A DNA stretch of 64,000 bases from Erythroxylum novogranatense (GCA_029891385.1 CM057235.1:11093001-11157000), one strand, 5' to 3'. Counted from the first letter of the stretch, positions 23,860 through 36,963 are shown. Notes: generated from the letters alone by a model not told the origin. Numbers and translations are program-made.

Positions 23860-24734
23860 ATACTATTTTTGATAACAACATATGGGTATTGGATACCGAT
23901 TGTGGCTCACACATGTGTACTAATATGAAGGGCCTCAGGAATAGTAGACAACTCAACAAGGGAGAGTCAAATCTACGAGTGGGCAATGAAGCAAGAGTTG
24001 CTGCATTAGTTGTAGGCATATATGTATTGACGCTCCCTAGTAGGTTTGTATTAGAATTGGATAATTGTTTTTATGTACTTGCTTCGACTAAAAATGTAAT
24101 ATTTGTTTCTAGTATTAATAAAGCTGAATTCCATTTAAATTTTGGTAACAATTGTTGTTCAATTTATTTGAATGAAATCTTATATGTTTTGGGTACATTA
24201 TGCAATGGTATATACATATTAGATATGTTTAATCCAGTTCTAAATATCAATAATAAAAAAGAATAAAATGAGATAATGTGAAATCGTCTTACTTATGGTA
24301 TTACTACCTTGGCCATATAAGTGAGAGAAGCATGTCTAAACTACATAAGTGTCGTAGTTTAGGGTCATTTGATTATGAATCATATGACATATATGAATCT
24401 TGCTTATTAGGCAAGATGAATAAGTTTCCCTTTAAGGGAAACGGTAAACAAACTAGTGGATTTTTAGACCTAATATATTCATATATGTGGTTTGATGTCC
24501 ACATATGCCAAAGGTGGTTTCATCAATGATCATTCTCGATATGTGTATATGTATCTTATGAGATACAAGTCTGAAGCCTTTGAAAAATTTAAAGAATTTA
24601 GAAATAAAGTTGAGAAACAACTTGGGAGAATTATTAAATCACTTCAATTAGATCGAGGTGGTGAATACTTAAGCCATTAGTGTTTAGGTTATCTTAGGGA
24701 TAATGGAATATTGTCTAAGTGGAATCCACCTTAC
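23860..24734 (+). pseudogene. pol: COP-7 protease and partial integrase, cut by the gypsy LTR
   Basis: NIWVLDTDCGSHMC near 23878 is the aspartic protease active site, with the usual DTG changed to DTD. The following region matches COP-13 to NNKKE, then a stop. A frame from about 24278 carries the GAG-pre-integrase block (LGHISERSMSKLHKC ... YESCLLGKM) with the first His of the HHCC finger changed. DHSRYVYMYLMRYKSEAF and LDRGGEYLSH are integrase core pieces. The frame stops at 24678. The match ends at ILSKWNPPY, about 12 codons before the expected catalytic Glu, exactly where the gypsy LTR begins. Confidence 0.85.
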
Positions 24735-27058
24735 TGTTAATGGACATTTTATATTGATTTTAAAAACATAATTTGCTAAACTCTTGTACATTTAATGTTT
24801 AAATTGCACTAATTAAGAATTATTTGTTTCAATTTTAGATACGCATTAGATTTGAAAATTTTAAAAGTCTAAAGCAAGGAAAGCTCTAAAAGGAAGAAAA
24901 GATATTAAAAAGAAAAAAAGAAAAACATTAACGTTTTTGGCCAAGGAAAATGAGAGCTTGTGTGTGAAGCAGAGATTTAAAAATGTGAACCAAGAAGGTG
25001 GACCATAAGGGTTTAATGCAATGAAATAAAGAGAGATGGAAAAACAAGAAGTGTGGCTGGGTTTGCATGAAAGGTGGACTAAACCATAATTTTTATTTGT
25101 CACATCAAGGTATAAGATTGAAGAGTTGAAGCAGTTGGTAATATTAAGTATTGCTGGCGGTGCAGAGAAGAAAATGAATGCGTTAATGTTGAAAAATAAG
25201 GTGACCAAAAACCTTAAAAAACAATCAATACAGAGACAAAAATCAAACACGGCAACTGCGGACAATCAAAGGAAAAAAGCAGTTGGCGGTGGAGAGTAAT
25301 TTGTGTGAATAAGGTGGACCATAAGCAATTATTTTTCTGATATGAAGACATTGACACAAGATGTTGAACCTTCCACTAGTAAATAACAAAACAACTGGTG
25401 GCGTGGAAATTAAAAAAAAACGAAAATGAAAACAACTCCTCATTGCACTCAAGCCACAGCCACCACTCAACACTCTCCACTCACACAATGAAGAAAGTTG
25501 GTGGCCTCAAAACACGTTGAAGCTGGTGGTTAGAGAGGAAAGGAACGTGAGCTGGTGGAGATAAATAATTGAAGATAGCTGGTGGAGAAAGCAAGGGGTG
25601 GTGGCAAAAACATGAGCTGATGGAGACACACGTTAGCTGGGGACACTCCATGGGCTGAGGAGAACAATGTTGGTAGCTGTGAGAAGCTGGTGGTGGATAG
25701 GAGCATTCACGTTACACCACTTAAAGAAGAGACACTCCACTCCACACACAACAAGGTAGCTAGTGGCTTAAAGAAAAACGATAAGACAAGTTAAGTTAGG
25801 GAGAGAGAATAACATTTGTAGCTGGTGGAAGAAAATGTTGAGGTGGCAAGGAAGGAAGCAGCTAGGGGCACAACCTCCAGGAAACAACAGAATCCACTCG
25901 TTGATGCAACCCTTTACTCATTTTTCAACAACGTAAGCAGGTTGGATAATAAAGAAAAGTGGGTACCTGAGTTAAAAAAGGAGAGTAGCATTACAGTGAA
26001 AGAGGAGAAGAAGCTAGGAGGGACGTGCATGAATAAGGTGGAAACAAACCTTATTTGTCACTCCAATGAATAGTAGGAGAAGCTAGTAGTGGAGACAGCA
26101 GGGGATGTTGGCCAAGATGTACCGAAGCTAGTAACGTGACAAAAATACAGTTGCGGGAGAAAAAATATTCGGTGTTTTTAAATTTTTTATTTATTTTAAT
26201 TGTGTGGATTTAATCAATGCAACTATATATTATGACCATGATTTATGTTACATTGATGAATATATGTGAGTAAAATTTTTTCGGTTAATGTTAAGATTGA
26301 TATTGGATTAGGATAATTTTTGTGGTATTGATTTTTGCTTGATTGATTTTTGATTAAGGTTAAGATTGATATTGGATTAGGATAATTTTTGTAGTTTTGA
26401 TTTTTTTGCTTGATTGAATGCCAATTTAGTCCTAATTTAGCTTGATCACCTTGATTAAGACCTTAGATGATTGAATGCGACAACCAATGGGATTTAATTT
26501 TTCAGAAAATTAGTCAAGCGACATACTTAAGACTAAAGTGTAGACCAACCTTAGGATCTTATATGAGGATACCTAGGATTAACGAACCTAGTTTTAGGCT
26601 TCTTATATTAAACACCTTTTATTTCAAATTATTATCTATGAACCAAGTGGGTGACTTGGATTTAGAAGAGAATGGAATCTCCATGAACATTAGGTTCAAC
26701 TTGCTTTGGTGAAGTAATTCCTAAATCAATCCACCGTTACAATTTTTAGTGTCTAATCCAATTGAAATCTGTTACCTTAACTGTTTTCTATCATTTGATT
26801 AAATCTATTCATTTTTTATTTCATACATTGCATTTTTCATATTTCCTTGATTTGCTTACTTTACTTTAATTTATTTTTAAATTAATCAATTCTTGATCGG
26901 CTGAGTAATTTTTCATTGTTTAATTTGATTATCTTGGGTGTTGAAATTTCCTTGGGTACGATATCCAGTTCTGACTGTTTTATATTACTTGTCAACAGGG
27001 TGCACTTGCCTCTAATTGGTCTAGATAGGATTCAATTTATTTTTTGTAGGCCGCAATA
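24735..27058 (+). repeat. 5' LTR of GYP-9
   Basis: It starts tgttaatggacattttatatt, against tgttgctactggacatttta at 48998. It stays alignable with the 3' LTR to the window edge (26878 matches 64000). The end lies just before the PBS at 27065, near ccgcaata, uncertain by a few bases. It contains many AGCTGGTGG-like and GGTGGACCATAAG-like motifs (about 25000-26100). No real gene is present. Confidence 0.85.
25000..26130 (+). repeat. Dispersed short motifs AGCTGGTGG and GGTGGACCATAAG in the GYP-9 LTR
   Basis: agctggtgg and close variants recur about a dozen times without a fixed period. ggtggaccataag-like strings recur near 25000, 25072 and 25312. The same arrangement is kept in the 3' LTR (51880-52990). 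It looks like internal expansion of a short unit, now diverged. Confidence 0.6.
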
Positions 27059-27064
27059 AGTTTT

Positions 27065-27082
27065 TGGTGTCATTGCCCGGGA
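27065..27082 (+). other. GYP-9 primer-binding site (tRNA-Asp type)
   Basis: TGGTGTCATTGCCCGGGA resembles the PBS TGGCGCCGTTGCCGGGGA known for Athila/Tat elements and complementary to the tRNA-Asp 3' end, with a few changes. Confidence 0.8.
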
Positions 27083-27345
27083 TAGATTCCTTATTGTAAC
27101 ATTAGGTTAGACGGTGCTAATTATCTCAAATTTAAAATTGGCTTTGTTTTTTATTTTAATTTATTTTAGTATTTTAGTTGTTTGCTTGATTGTTTTACTT
27201 CAGTGTGTCTTATTTTCCATTATTAGTTCTGTTATTATTTGCTTTTTATTTATTCCATTTTGTTTATGCTCACTCATGGTCAAAAACCAGATTGGCTTGG
27301 AGTAGTAAAACAAAAGAAAGGATTAGAGAAGAGTAGTTTGTAGAG
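27083..27345 (+). other. GYP-9 leader between PBS and gag
   Basis: T-rich untranslated leader with no motif that I can support. Confidence 0.5.
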
Positions 27346-28160
27346 ATGGAATAGCATGAAGAGAGGTTAATGCCACATACTGAAGAGAGAAGGGAGTTGA
27401 CTATGATGGATTTGACTATAGGGCACAACAATAGACCCAAGCCTCCCATTATAAGGTCGATGATCACATCCATGGTGAGAGCATCTCAATTTGGAGGATT
27501 GCCTTTGGAGGATCCGAACACCCATTTGGAGACATTTCTAGATATTTGTGATTTGTTTAAGTAGAATGGAGAATTAGAAGATGCAGTGAGATTAGGTTAT
27601 TCCCATTTCTTTAAGGGATAAGGCCAGAGCATGGTTGGCTAGTTTGTAGTTGAGATCGATTACTACATGGGATGAGATGATGAGATTATTTTTGGCAAAA
27701 TTTTTAACTCCTGCCAAGGTTACAAAGATGAAGAATGAGATCACTTCTTTCACTTAATATGAAAATGAAAGTTTATATGAAGCGTGGGAGTGATTTCGGG
27801 ATATATTGGCACAGTGTCCTAGTCATAGGTTCTCTATTGGGCAGCAAGTCAATATTTTTTATACAAGAATGACCCCATCAACCAGGAGTACCATAGATGC
27901 TGCTGTAGGTGGTAGTTTAATGAGAAAGACGCTAGATTATGCCTACAAATTAATTGACGAGCTGGCTACTAGTAGTTTTCAGTATCATACAGAAAGGCAT
28001 CATAGACAACCTACAAGATCTTGTGTACAGATGGATGTTTTGACAAAGAAATTGGATAATCTGATGCACAATGTGAGAAGAGGAGCTAGTTCTTAATTAA
28101 GGAGTTGTGCTTTATGCAAGAATTATGGTGGAGATTCCCATAAATCTTCTGAGTGTCAAG
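27346..28160 (+). pseudogene. gag: GYP-9 gag, decayed
   Basis: The gypsy Gag capsid would package element RNA. The likely start ATG at 27346 is followed by a TAG two codons later. The region QFGGLPLEDPNTHLETFLDI (27487-27546) is the conserved capsid start of Athila-like Gag. LFPFSL and RDKARAWLASL follow near 27600 after two frameshifts, then NESLYEAWE and the frame from 27806 (IGQQVNIFY ... RSTIDAAVGGSLM). The end at about 28106-28156 reads CALCKNYGGDSHKSSEC, a zinc knuckle of the form C-x2-C-x7-H-x4-C. At least three stops and two frameshifts are present. Confidence 0.85.
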
Positions 28161-28910
28161 TTGGGAATCCTTTTACTCAAGAGAAAAAAGACACCTATTA
28201 TATAGGCAATTATAATAGACAAAGAGGGGATCCATATTTTAACGCCTACAACCCAAAGGGGAGGAATCATCCAATTTTTTTTGGCGGAACGAACAGGTGG
28301 CACAACCACAGTCATCTAATGTTTAGAGACAGCCACCTCCAGATTTCAAGGCTCTAATCCTGCACCAATCGAGAAATCTAATGTCAAAGAGCTACTCTCT
28401 AAGTACATTTCCACTACTGAGGTTAGGATGCAAAACCAAGAATCTTTTATCAGACATTTGGAGAATTAGATGAGCTAGATTGCAATTTTATCAAAGGAAA
28501 GACCTTCGAGTTCATTGCCCAACACTACTAAGGCCAACCCGAGAGAATATGCAAAGGCAATTTTATTGAGGAGTGGTAGACAACTTGAAGAAGTTAAGGA
28601 GAAGCAGAAGGATAAAGAACTACAAAAAAAGTGAAGAAGAAGAAAGTCGAGATAGTGGCAAGGAGGTTAAGGAAGCACCAGCTAAAAAGGAGGATCATCC
28701 AAGGTTATTTGCTGACCCCATCACAGATCCGATAAGACCTCGGATTCCTTATCCTCAAAAGCTGAAAGGTACGCAATTAGATAAGCAATTTGGTCATTTT
28801 CTTGAGATATTTAAAAGTTGCATATAAACATTCCTTTTGTTGAGGCTATAGCACAGATGCCTTCTTATGCTAAGTTTTTAAAAGAAATTTTGTCTAATAA
28901 GAGGAGGCTT
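28161..28910 (+). pseudogene. GYP-9 gag-protease linker
   Basis: Low-complexity Lys/Glu-rich region (frame at 28573-28827) ending with PQKLKGTQLDKQFGHFLEIF and then, after a stop, MPSYAKFLKEILSNKRRLEE. These strings are the usual lead-in to the protease in this gypsy branch. It is interrupted by several stops. Confidence 0.75.
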
Positions 28911-29692
28911 GAGGAGTATACATGGTGAAGCTAAATGAGGAGTGTTCGGCCATATTATCAATAAAGCTACCACCAAAGCTTAAGGATCCAGGGAGTTTTA
29001 CTATTCCTTGTGTTATTGGTGATTTACATATAGATAGGGCTTTAACATATTTGGGTGCGAGCATTGACTTAATGCTTCTTTCTATTTTCAAGAAGTTAGG
29101 ATTAGCAGAGCCCAAACCTACTACTATTTTGCTTTAGTTAGCAGATAGGTCAATCATTTATCCGAGGGGAATCATTAAAGATTTATTAGTCAAGGTTGAG
29201 AAGTTCATCTTCCTGGTGGATTTCTTAGTCCTTGACATGGAGGAAGATATAGACATCCCCATCATTCTTGGGAGACCTTTTATAGCCACTGTATGGACCA
29301 TCATCAATGTGCAACATGGAAAGCTCATCTTGAGACTTTAAGATGAAGAACTAGTGTTTGATGTGTTCAATGCTATGAAGCATCCTTATACACTTGACTC
29401 TTGCCATTTTATTGATATTTATTATTCAGATGCTAATGATTGTTCTATTATTTGTGCAGATTAGTTGGAAGGGGAAGTGCAAGGAATGATCGAAGAGCTA
29501 GGGGGAGAATTGCAAGAATAGTTGGAAGATATTTTAGTTGAGTTGGAGCAGGCATATTGGACACATTATAGAGCATACGAGCCTCTCTAACGTCCAGGCA
29601 AACTATTTTCGAAGCCTTCAATTAAAGAGCCCCCTTCTCTTGACCTTAAACCTCTTTCAAGTCATTTGAAGAATGTTTATCTTAACCCACCT
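28911..29692 (+). pseudogene. GYP-9 aspartic protease with catalytic Asp lost
   Basis: It would cleave the Gag-Pol polyprotein. LNEECSAILSIKLPPKLKDP (from 28928) and GSFTIPCVIGDLH lead to ALTYLGASIDLM near 29040. In this family the active site reads DLGAS; here the Asp is Tyr, so catalysis is lost. The second half, read through stops, gives ADRSIIYPRGIIKDLLVKVE and DMEEDIDIPIILGRPF, the conserved hydrophobic-Gly block. The frame continues to LKPLSSHLKNVYLNPP, which normally runs directly into RT, and is interrupted at 29693 by LARD-10. Confidence 0.85.
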
Positions 29693-29827
29693 TGTAACAT
29701 CCCACCCCCGATAGGAAGGGTAAAATAGTAAATTTGGCATAGGATGAGATGTATTAGATTGACTTAGGACTGTTCATGCATAATAGGATTGGTACACAGT
29801 ATCATTTGTGCACATGAAAGTACTGTA

Positions 29828-29853
29828 AATGCATACATGACATTCCCGGTTTT
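29828..29853 (+). promoter_or_regulatory. Conserved box 135-160 bp from the LARD-10 5' LTR start
   Basis: aatgcatacatgacattccc followed by ggtttt. Same box and distance as in LTR-1, LTR-3, LTR-8 and the 3' LTR at 40853. Confidence 0.45.
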
Positions 29854-30202
29854 CGTGCCTAATGTAATTCTATTGTGATTAACGTGGTTATTGGGTTTGA
29901 AAAATTATTATGATTAAGCCATTTAGTGTTTTATATTTTAAGGGATTTTTAGAAATTTTTCTGAAATTTTCCAGAGAAAATTCCCGGACCGGAAAAAAAT
30001 CGCCAAGCGGCGAACTGGTTGATTTTCGATAGCGAAAATCTCTATCCAATGACACTGTAATATTAGGTATATTATTTTGGGATTGAAATTAGGGCCATTA
30101 GACTAGAATGGGTCAAATTGCATTAGGGTTCCTATTTACTAAATTGTTTTTAGCCTATTTTGTCCTTTTTCTTAGAATTGGCCACTTGTCCTAAAGGGTT
30201 TT

Positions 30203-33200
30203 TGTTGGGACCCGATCCGGGAACCGGATCCCAGTCGAAACAGAAACATAGACGAAGCGAATACGGCATCGACAGAAGCAAATCGGAGTGAATGTAGCGA
30301 AAGAAAATCAAATAAACATACCGAGACGTAAAGCGAATGCAAATCGGAATCGAAAACCAAATCGGGATAATCAATAGAATCGAATCATCAGGCAAAGCGA
30401 ACGAATTAATCAACCTGAACAAACATCGACATCCGTTGCAAACATGAAGCATAGGAAACTAATCGCGTTGGAAACCTCGACTAACCATCCGAAATCCGGT
30501 ATAAATTTCTTTTTTTTTCTTTTTCTTATACTCATTTATCAAACTCATACCAAACTTACTTCTTAATTCTTATTCTTATCTTAACCGAATTTTTACCGAA
30601 AATGGGGCAGCATAACGGCTGTATTTTGACAGCCCAAAAATTTCTACAAAGGCAAAATACACTTCTAATATCACAACCCAACAACACAAATCATCATCAG
30701 ACCCTCCCGTCCGGAATTCATAACACCAGTAGGAACGCACATCTAAACCTAACACTTCATAAATCCTCAATCGATTATATAAAATCTCAATCAGTCCCAA
30801 CCACATTCAATATCTCAAATCCATATATAAAATCCTCATTCAATATCCAATTACAAATATACAGCATAATCATACTCAATTATGATCATAAAATCAATAT
30901 CCAAGTCTCGAATTCATATACATCCCGTAATAACTGCTTTATATACACAAAAGGCAATTCAAGCCAAAACAATATCAATTCTCAATTTACACAAAAATAC
31001 AAATGCGGAAAAATCAAACTTGACGCTTTTCATCCGATCTCCGTCAATACACGGAGATTGAGATGAACGGGGGGTGAGCTTGGAAGCTCGTGGATAATAT
31101 ATTTATAAATTGAAACATAAGCGAAAATTATCTTTTCAAAATTTTCAAACATTTCCCATTCAGAAATTTATCCAAAAACCCATTTTCAAACTTTCCAAAA
31201 CATTCATAAACAGTTTTCGAAATTCATGATTGAAAATTTACTTTCTCATTTCTCAAATTCTCAAACTTTTTACCAATCATGCACAGCTTTAAACATGAAT
31301 GCATCATATAGCACATAAACAAAATCAAAAACCACATAACATAACAAAATGGTTTGATGTTGGACCCCACACCCCACCCGTAGGTGTTTACAGGTTATAC
31401 TACGGCGTGTGTTTGCGGGTTATACCGCATCCAACACAAATCACAATAACACATTAAATGATTTGGTTTGGTCCATAACAGGACGTACTGCACATTTCCG
31501 CATAGCGGTCATGTGCAGCCGTGAAGGGAGTCCGTGATCGGAACTCCATTGCCTCTTGCGGGCAGCCGAGCGAAGGCTTAAACAAGTAGAGACAGTGCAC
31601 TGACTCACAAAAGGACCTGACCAAACCCACATAACACATAAGCGAAAATGGAAATTCAGATTGCCCGAAGGCACTTTTCAAAAATCTTGATTTTTCACAT
31701 TTTTCAAATCATAACATCAAATTGTGTCAAAAAGCTTGACACATGCATATTCCACATATACAATCATATTCAATAAATCAATTAATCACATATAAATCAA
31801 ATGCATAAACATGAATGCAATTATTTCTTTCACACATAAATCAAAACATATATAGTTTCATAAAACACATTGCTCAAATTGTCTAAAAACATGATTTTCA
31901 TAAATCTTGTATTTTCTAAAATCATTTCTAACATAAGGAAACTAATCCTTCAAAATCATAATATCCAAACATTTTATAAACATTCATTTCTCAACACTTT
32001 GCTTTGAATTTTCAAATTCACAATTTTAGCTTAAAATTCAATAAATAAATATACTACCCACCTTATTTCCATGCTAGCATCTTGTCCAATGCTTCAATTT
32101 GACTTTTGCTTCTCTCTCTCTTCCAATTTAACAAAACCTAAACCATAATCATCCAAATTCACATCATAAATAACATAATCTTCAAAATTAACTTAGGAAT
32201 TCACCAATTTACCATAATTCCAAGCTATCTAACTCACCAATTTACAAAAACCCTAATTCACCAATTTGACCTAAACCAACTCATCCAAATTCAATACCAT
32301 ACATTACAATTTCTTTAAAATTAATTTCATAATTCACAAACTCATCATATTTCAAGCCATTTTACTTCAACAATTTCTAAAAATCCCAAAATCCCCCAAA
32401 ATCTAAATTGAACCTCAACCAATTCAATCAAATTCGACATCACAAAAATCATAATTACTCAAATTGAGCTTAGGAAACATCAATTCCTCACATATTTAAG
32501 CTATTTCAATCTCCAATTTTGAAAATCCCCAATTTTCAAAATTGGCCTAAACTAATTTACACAAATTCCATATCATAAATCACAATTTCTTCACAATTGA
32601 TTTCATATTTCATCAATTCCTACTATTATTGATGATTCTACACCATTAATTCACAAAATCCCCAAATTTCAAATTAAGCCTAAACCCCCAATTTATAATT
32701 TTTCAAATTAAACTTCACCTAAAGCATAAACATCAAAATTGACTTAGGATATCTTAAATTCATCATTAATCCAAGCTATCTAAAGCATCAATTTCAAAAA
32801 TCCCCAATTTTCAATTTTGGGCATAATCCCCAATTCAAAATTTTCCAAGATTAAACACAATCATAGCCTAATCTCTTCAATTAATCATAGATAAACTAAA
32901 TCCATAACCATTCCAAGCCATCTAACACCATAAACTCATAAAAAATTCAAAACTCAACTTTCTCTCACTTACCATTTTTCCACCATTTTCGTATTTATTG
33001 GTTCATGAAGAAACTCTCTTCTTTCTCCATCCTTTTCCTTCTTGAAAGAAGCATGAACATCATCTTGGAAGCTTGGAAAATCAAAAACCCTCACTTCTCT
33101 CTCTTCTTCCTCCCTAACCGAAGCTTCCACTCTCTTCTTCTTCTTCATTTCTTCCTCTCCCTTCTTTTCTTTCGTGAACTTTCTGCTTGTTTTGGAGTGA

Positions 33201-34853
33201 AAAACGACAGCTCATATGGTGTTCTGCCATGTCATTAAAATGGGGCACAAATGACCAAATTGCCCCTCACTTATTTGCCTATTTCCAAAATTGCCCCTGC
33301 AGGAACTTGAAAAATTGACTACTTGTGTCCTATTTTCAAGCATCTAAACGAAATAATTTGGACAAACTTTCTGCTTGAAAATTGTTTCTATAGATCATAC
33401 AAATCTAACACCACTGACCGCGCTCAATTCGGATCAGAAACGAAGAAGTTATAGCCGAAATACTATCGGACCTTCACAAAATCCGAGACTCAACATTAAC
33501 ATAACTTCAGTCCAGAAATTAACAGTCTTAGGGATGAAATTAAATTTTGATCCCTTCACAAGAGTTGTAGCCTATATCTTAATTTTATTTGCCCTCAAGA
33601 ATCAACTCAATCGGAGTTGTACAGCTCCCGAAAATTGCAAAATACTGAACTATGTTCAGAAAATTATCCAACTTATAATCTATAACCAAATCTCTTACTT
33701 TGGTTCAATCAATCTCTTTCCATTTAATCTCCTAAAAATCATAATTCTTCATAAAAATGGAATTAATTGTCATAGGAATCCAACGCTTCAAGAATCGAAT
33801 CAATCGGATGTCGGACGAAGGAATTATAAGCAAAAGATTACGAAAGGGATCGGATTAAGAACAAAGTATCGGAACTTCAAAACCGATCTTTTCCAAAATC
33901 ATATCTCTCGATCCCGAACTCGGAATTTGACAAATTTGGTGTCAATAAAAAGATCAAAGGAAGCTCTACAACTTCCCTGAAGTACTCAAAATCAAATTAG
34001 GTCTCGAAAGGGGTCAAAACCTCAATCAAAGATTCTGTCCAAAATAGCTTTTCCTAAACGACTTCCAATTTTTAATTGCTCATAACTCCTAGCCCCGATA
34101 TCGAAAAATTGCAAACTTTATATCAATGGAAAGATACAAACATCATCTAAAACTTTCATGAATATCACTTACTCTAATTCAAACTAAATCCATACGACGA
34201 GTGGCCTCGAAGCATAGAACACACAAATCTATACTTAAAAGCATTTTCAAAACAAAGCATATCTTCAAAAAATCATATCTTTCAATCCCGACATAGAAAA
34301 ATAGCAAACTTTATGTCCACAAAAAGCTCTCGACAGAGGCTACAATGTTCATGTTGATCACTTTCTTGAATTTTGCCTAAATCAAAAAGTCAACTTTTTT
34401 CTCAAAAAGTCAAACTTTAAGCGAACTTTGATTGATCATAACTCTCACTCCCGATATCGAAAAATATAAAACTTTATGGCTACAGAAAGCTCTTGACATA
34501 AACTACAAGTTTCCAGAAGATCATTTTCTCAAATTCTCCCAAAATCAAAAAGTCAACTCTCAAGTCAAACATTTTATCTCCAAAAGTCAAACTTTCTAAA
34601 TTCTTCAAATTTTCACACTTTTTCTTTTTAATTCTTGCTATTTAACTTCATTTCAATCAACTCATCCACTTTCTTCTCATAATCCAAATAAGTTCACTCA
34701 AATATCAAAGTCCTCAAAATTAAACAATTCTTTTCTCATAATTTTTTTTAATTTCATCAAATTTCCTTAAATTCATAATTTTCTCACCAATTTCTTTCTC
34801 ACTTAAATTCATTTTAATATTTTTAATTTTCATCAAAAGTTCGGGGTCCAACA
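30203..34853 (-). mobile_element. LTR-11: minus-strand solo LTR, 4651 bp, inside the LARD-10 5' LTR
   Basis: It starts tgttgggacccgatccgg at 30203 and ends ttcggggtccaaca at 34853. The target duplication GTTTT is at 30198-30202 and 34854-34858. The empty site is present in the 3' LTR (gggttttaatggg at 41196-41208), which proves the insertion. Reversed, its ends match LTR-4. It has no internal region or genes. It keeps the repeat modules (33960-34600) but has no palindromic array at the expected place (about 33780-33900). Confidence 0.95.
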
Positions 34854-35160
34854 GTTTTAATGGGTTTTGTCTTGTTCCTAGCTATTAAAGTCGGCAACTT
34901 CATGGATAAAGGGATGAAAAAGATGAATTTAGTGCTTATGGCTCCTCATCATCCGAAAACCTACTTTTAGTTCCTCATCTCCATCGATTTTTTTTTCTCT
35001 CCTTCTTTACATGTTAATTCCTCCCACCTTAAGAGCCTTGCATGCATCCAAGTTACTTTCTTGCCATTGAGAAGTTACCCTTGCATGATGTTAGAAGAAG
35101 TTGTTAGAGAGGGTAGTAAAGAAAGAATTGAAGGAAGTGAAGAGTGGAAGCTTTAAGTAG

Positions 35161-36536
35161 GTAAGTTTTTGTTTTAAGCTTTCATTTATACATTTAATGA
35201 ATAAATTGGTTGTTAGATGCATTGATGGGTGTGTATTGGTCATTAATCATGGTTTATGATGATCTATTGGCTCAATTATTGTGTGATTAGGATGCTTATG
35301 CATGTGGAATTGGTATTAGAAGTGATAGGATTTAAGTTGAAGATGAAAGCTGGAAAATGGATTTTTGACCTACTGTACTGTTTTGAGAATAACTCATTAT
35401 GTAGTTATGCAAATGAGTCGACGTTTGTGCCCAATTAAACTTTGGCTTGTTGGCTACATTTTTGTGTGAAATAGGTGTTGTCTAATTTTAGTCTTAAGAG
35501 GGTAAATTTTAACATGGAAAGTTACTGGTGATGGCTGGAATGAACAGTGACTGAACCACATAACCTAGAGTTTTGATAATTTTTTTAGATTAATTGAGAA
35601 GGCATTATTGAAAATGGTCTTCATGAAAGTTGAAGCCTATATTGTTAGCTTTCTATTGCCACTGATTTTGCAATTTTTTGATATGTATATTGGGAGATAT
35701 CCACTGTTAACTATTGACTGATTTTGGACATGGTGGTGAAACCTAGCCTAAGTGTCAGATTCGCGAGCATTCTGATTGGAAGCAATTTTTGCAATTTCTG
35801 TGAATTGAATTAGCTTGAGTGATCTTCTGAAGAGTTGTAGAGGAAACATTTATCTTGAAAATGGTATATAGCATGTACTCTGTGGAGAATAATGGTGGGA
35901 TCAGAATTGCGATCGTTTACTGCCTCTGGATTCCGGACGGAGGGTTCGATGAATTGGAAGATCTGACATAGAAGTATATCTGTTTGTGATTCTGTGAACT
36001 AACTGGCTTCCACTGTGTAACACTGTGATACATGATGTACTGTGATCCACTATGACATACTGTGATCTGCTTGCTACACTGTACTGCATTTCGACTCCTC
36101 TACTGGGGCAAACTGTTTTATACTGACAGTTAAATTGGACATATGCATTGCATACATCAATGCATAAACTGATAATAATGATAGTTGTGATCTGAGTCGC
36201 CACTGTTACTGAACCGAGCCTCGTACTCGAGGGGAGTTAGTGCATACCCAGAGGGCTCTCCTACTCCCTAGACGCGTCTACTGAATACTGATCACTGTTA
36301 AGCGCTCGGTCACAACACTGTAATAAACTGGAAAAGAGTCACATGTGCATTGCATACAAATGTGATAACTGATTTACGAAATTGCATGAGTTTTGTAAAT
36401 TGTTATAAGATAATACTAAAAGTATCATTGACTGAAACTGTGAATTGCTTGCGATATGCATGAATTGGGTGGACCATCGATGATGGTTCCTCACTGAGTT
36501 CGCAAAACTCACCCAAAATTTGCATCTATTTTTTAG
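35161..36536 (+). other. Candidate intron in the LARD-10 5' LTR
   Basis: Donor agtag|gtaagttttt at 35160/35161 and acceptor tctattttttag|gtcttgaag ending at 36536. The same pair occurs in the 3' LTR at 41500 and 44159, where the interval is 2660 bp. Inferred from consensus only. Confidence 0.35.
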
Positions 36537-36963
36537 GTCTTGAAGAATACCCCGGATGACACGGGAGTATGTCTACTGTAGACAAGTGAAGGATAGAGGC
36601 GGGATCGGTTCAGGTTCAGACATCTTGTCTTATCGAATTGTATTCCGTAATCATTGTGCAATAATGCTTTGTATTTATAATGAACCCAATTTAGTTATGG
36701 CTCTTTGTACATTAAATGATTGTAACTTATTGCTGAATGATTGTAATAACTGAAAATGTTTACTGCTGAAACTGAAACTGTGTATTTCTGATTGTGGGCT
36801 CAGATTATTACTGTCTTTTCCGCGTGAATGAAAAATAAAAAGAAACAATTGTATACTAAGTTTTGACCGACTGATGTAGTACGTCACCCTCGCGGGGCAC
36901 GGACTTGGATATTGCTAACGATATCGGGTTCGGGTCACGCGGGAGTGGGGTATTACATTTAGG

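Larger units (their letters stand above)
16680..24734 (+). mobile_element. COP-7: old Ty1/copia element, 5' LTR through partial integrase
   Basis: It contains, in order, a 5' LTR (16680 to about 18382), a leader carrying the solo LTR-8, gag, protease and the first half of integrase. The reading is colinear with COP-13, which serves as the better-preserved relative. At 24735 the gypsy LTR starts in the middle of integrase, so the rest lies beyond the window. The preceding pentamer GGATC (16675-16679) would be its target duplication. Many stops and deletions show it is older than COP-13. Confidence 0.85.
29693..36957 (+). repeat. 5' LTR of LARD-10, carrying LTR-11
   Basis: Without LTR-11 and its duplicated pentamer it is about 2.61 kb, against 3.86 kb for the 3' LTR. 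The main difference is 1241 bases present at 42218-43458 of the 3' LTR and absent here at the junction gcatgta|ctctgtgg near 35875. The missing block includes the AAGTCGACTT array. Confidence 0.88.

Noticed and set aside
30602..31066. 154-codon open frame as a gene
   Set aside because: It lies wholly inside solo LTR-11 and is rich in Asn, Ser and Ile, as expected of AT-rich non-coding DNA.
33375..33980. 201-codon plus-strand open frame as a gene
   Set aside because: It is antisense to LTR-11 modules, low in complexity and without domain motifs; homologous stretches in other LTRs are not open.
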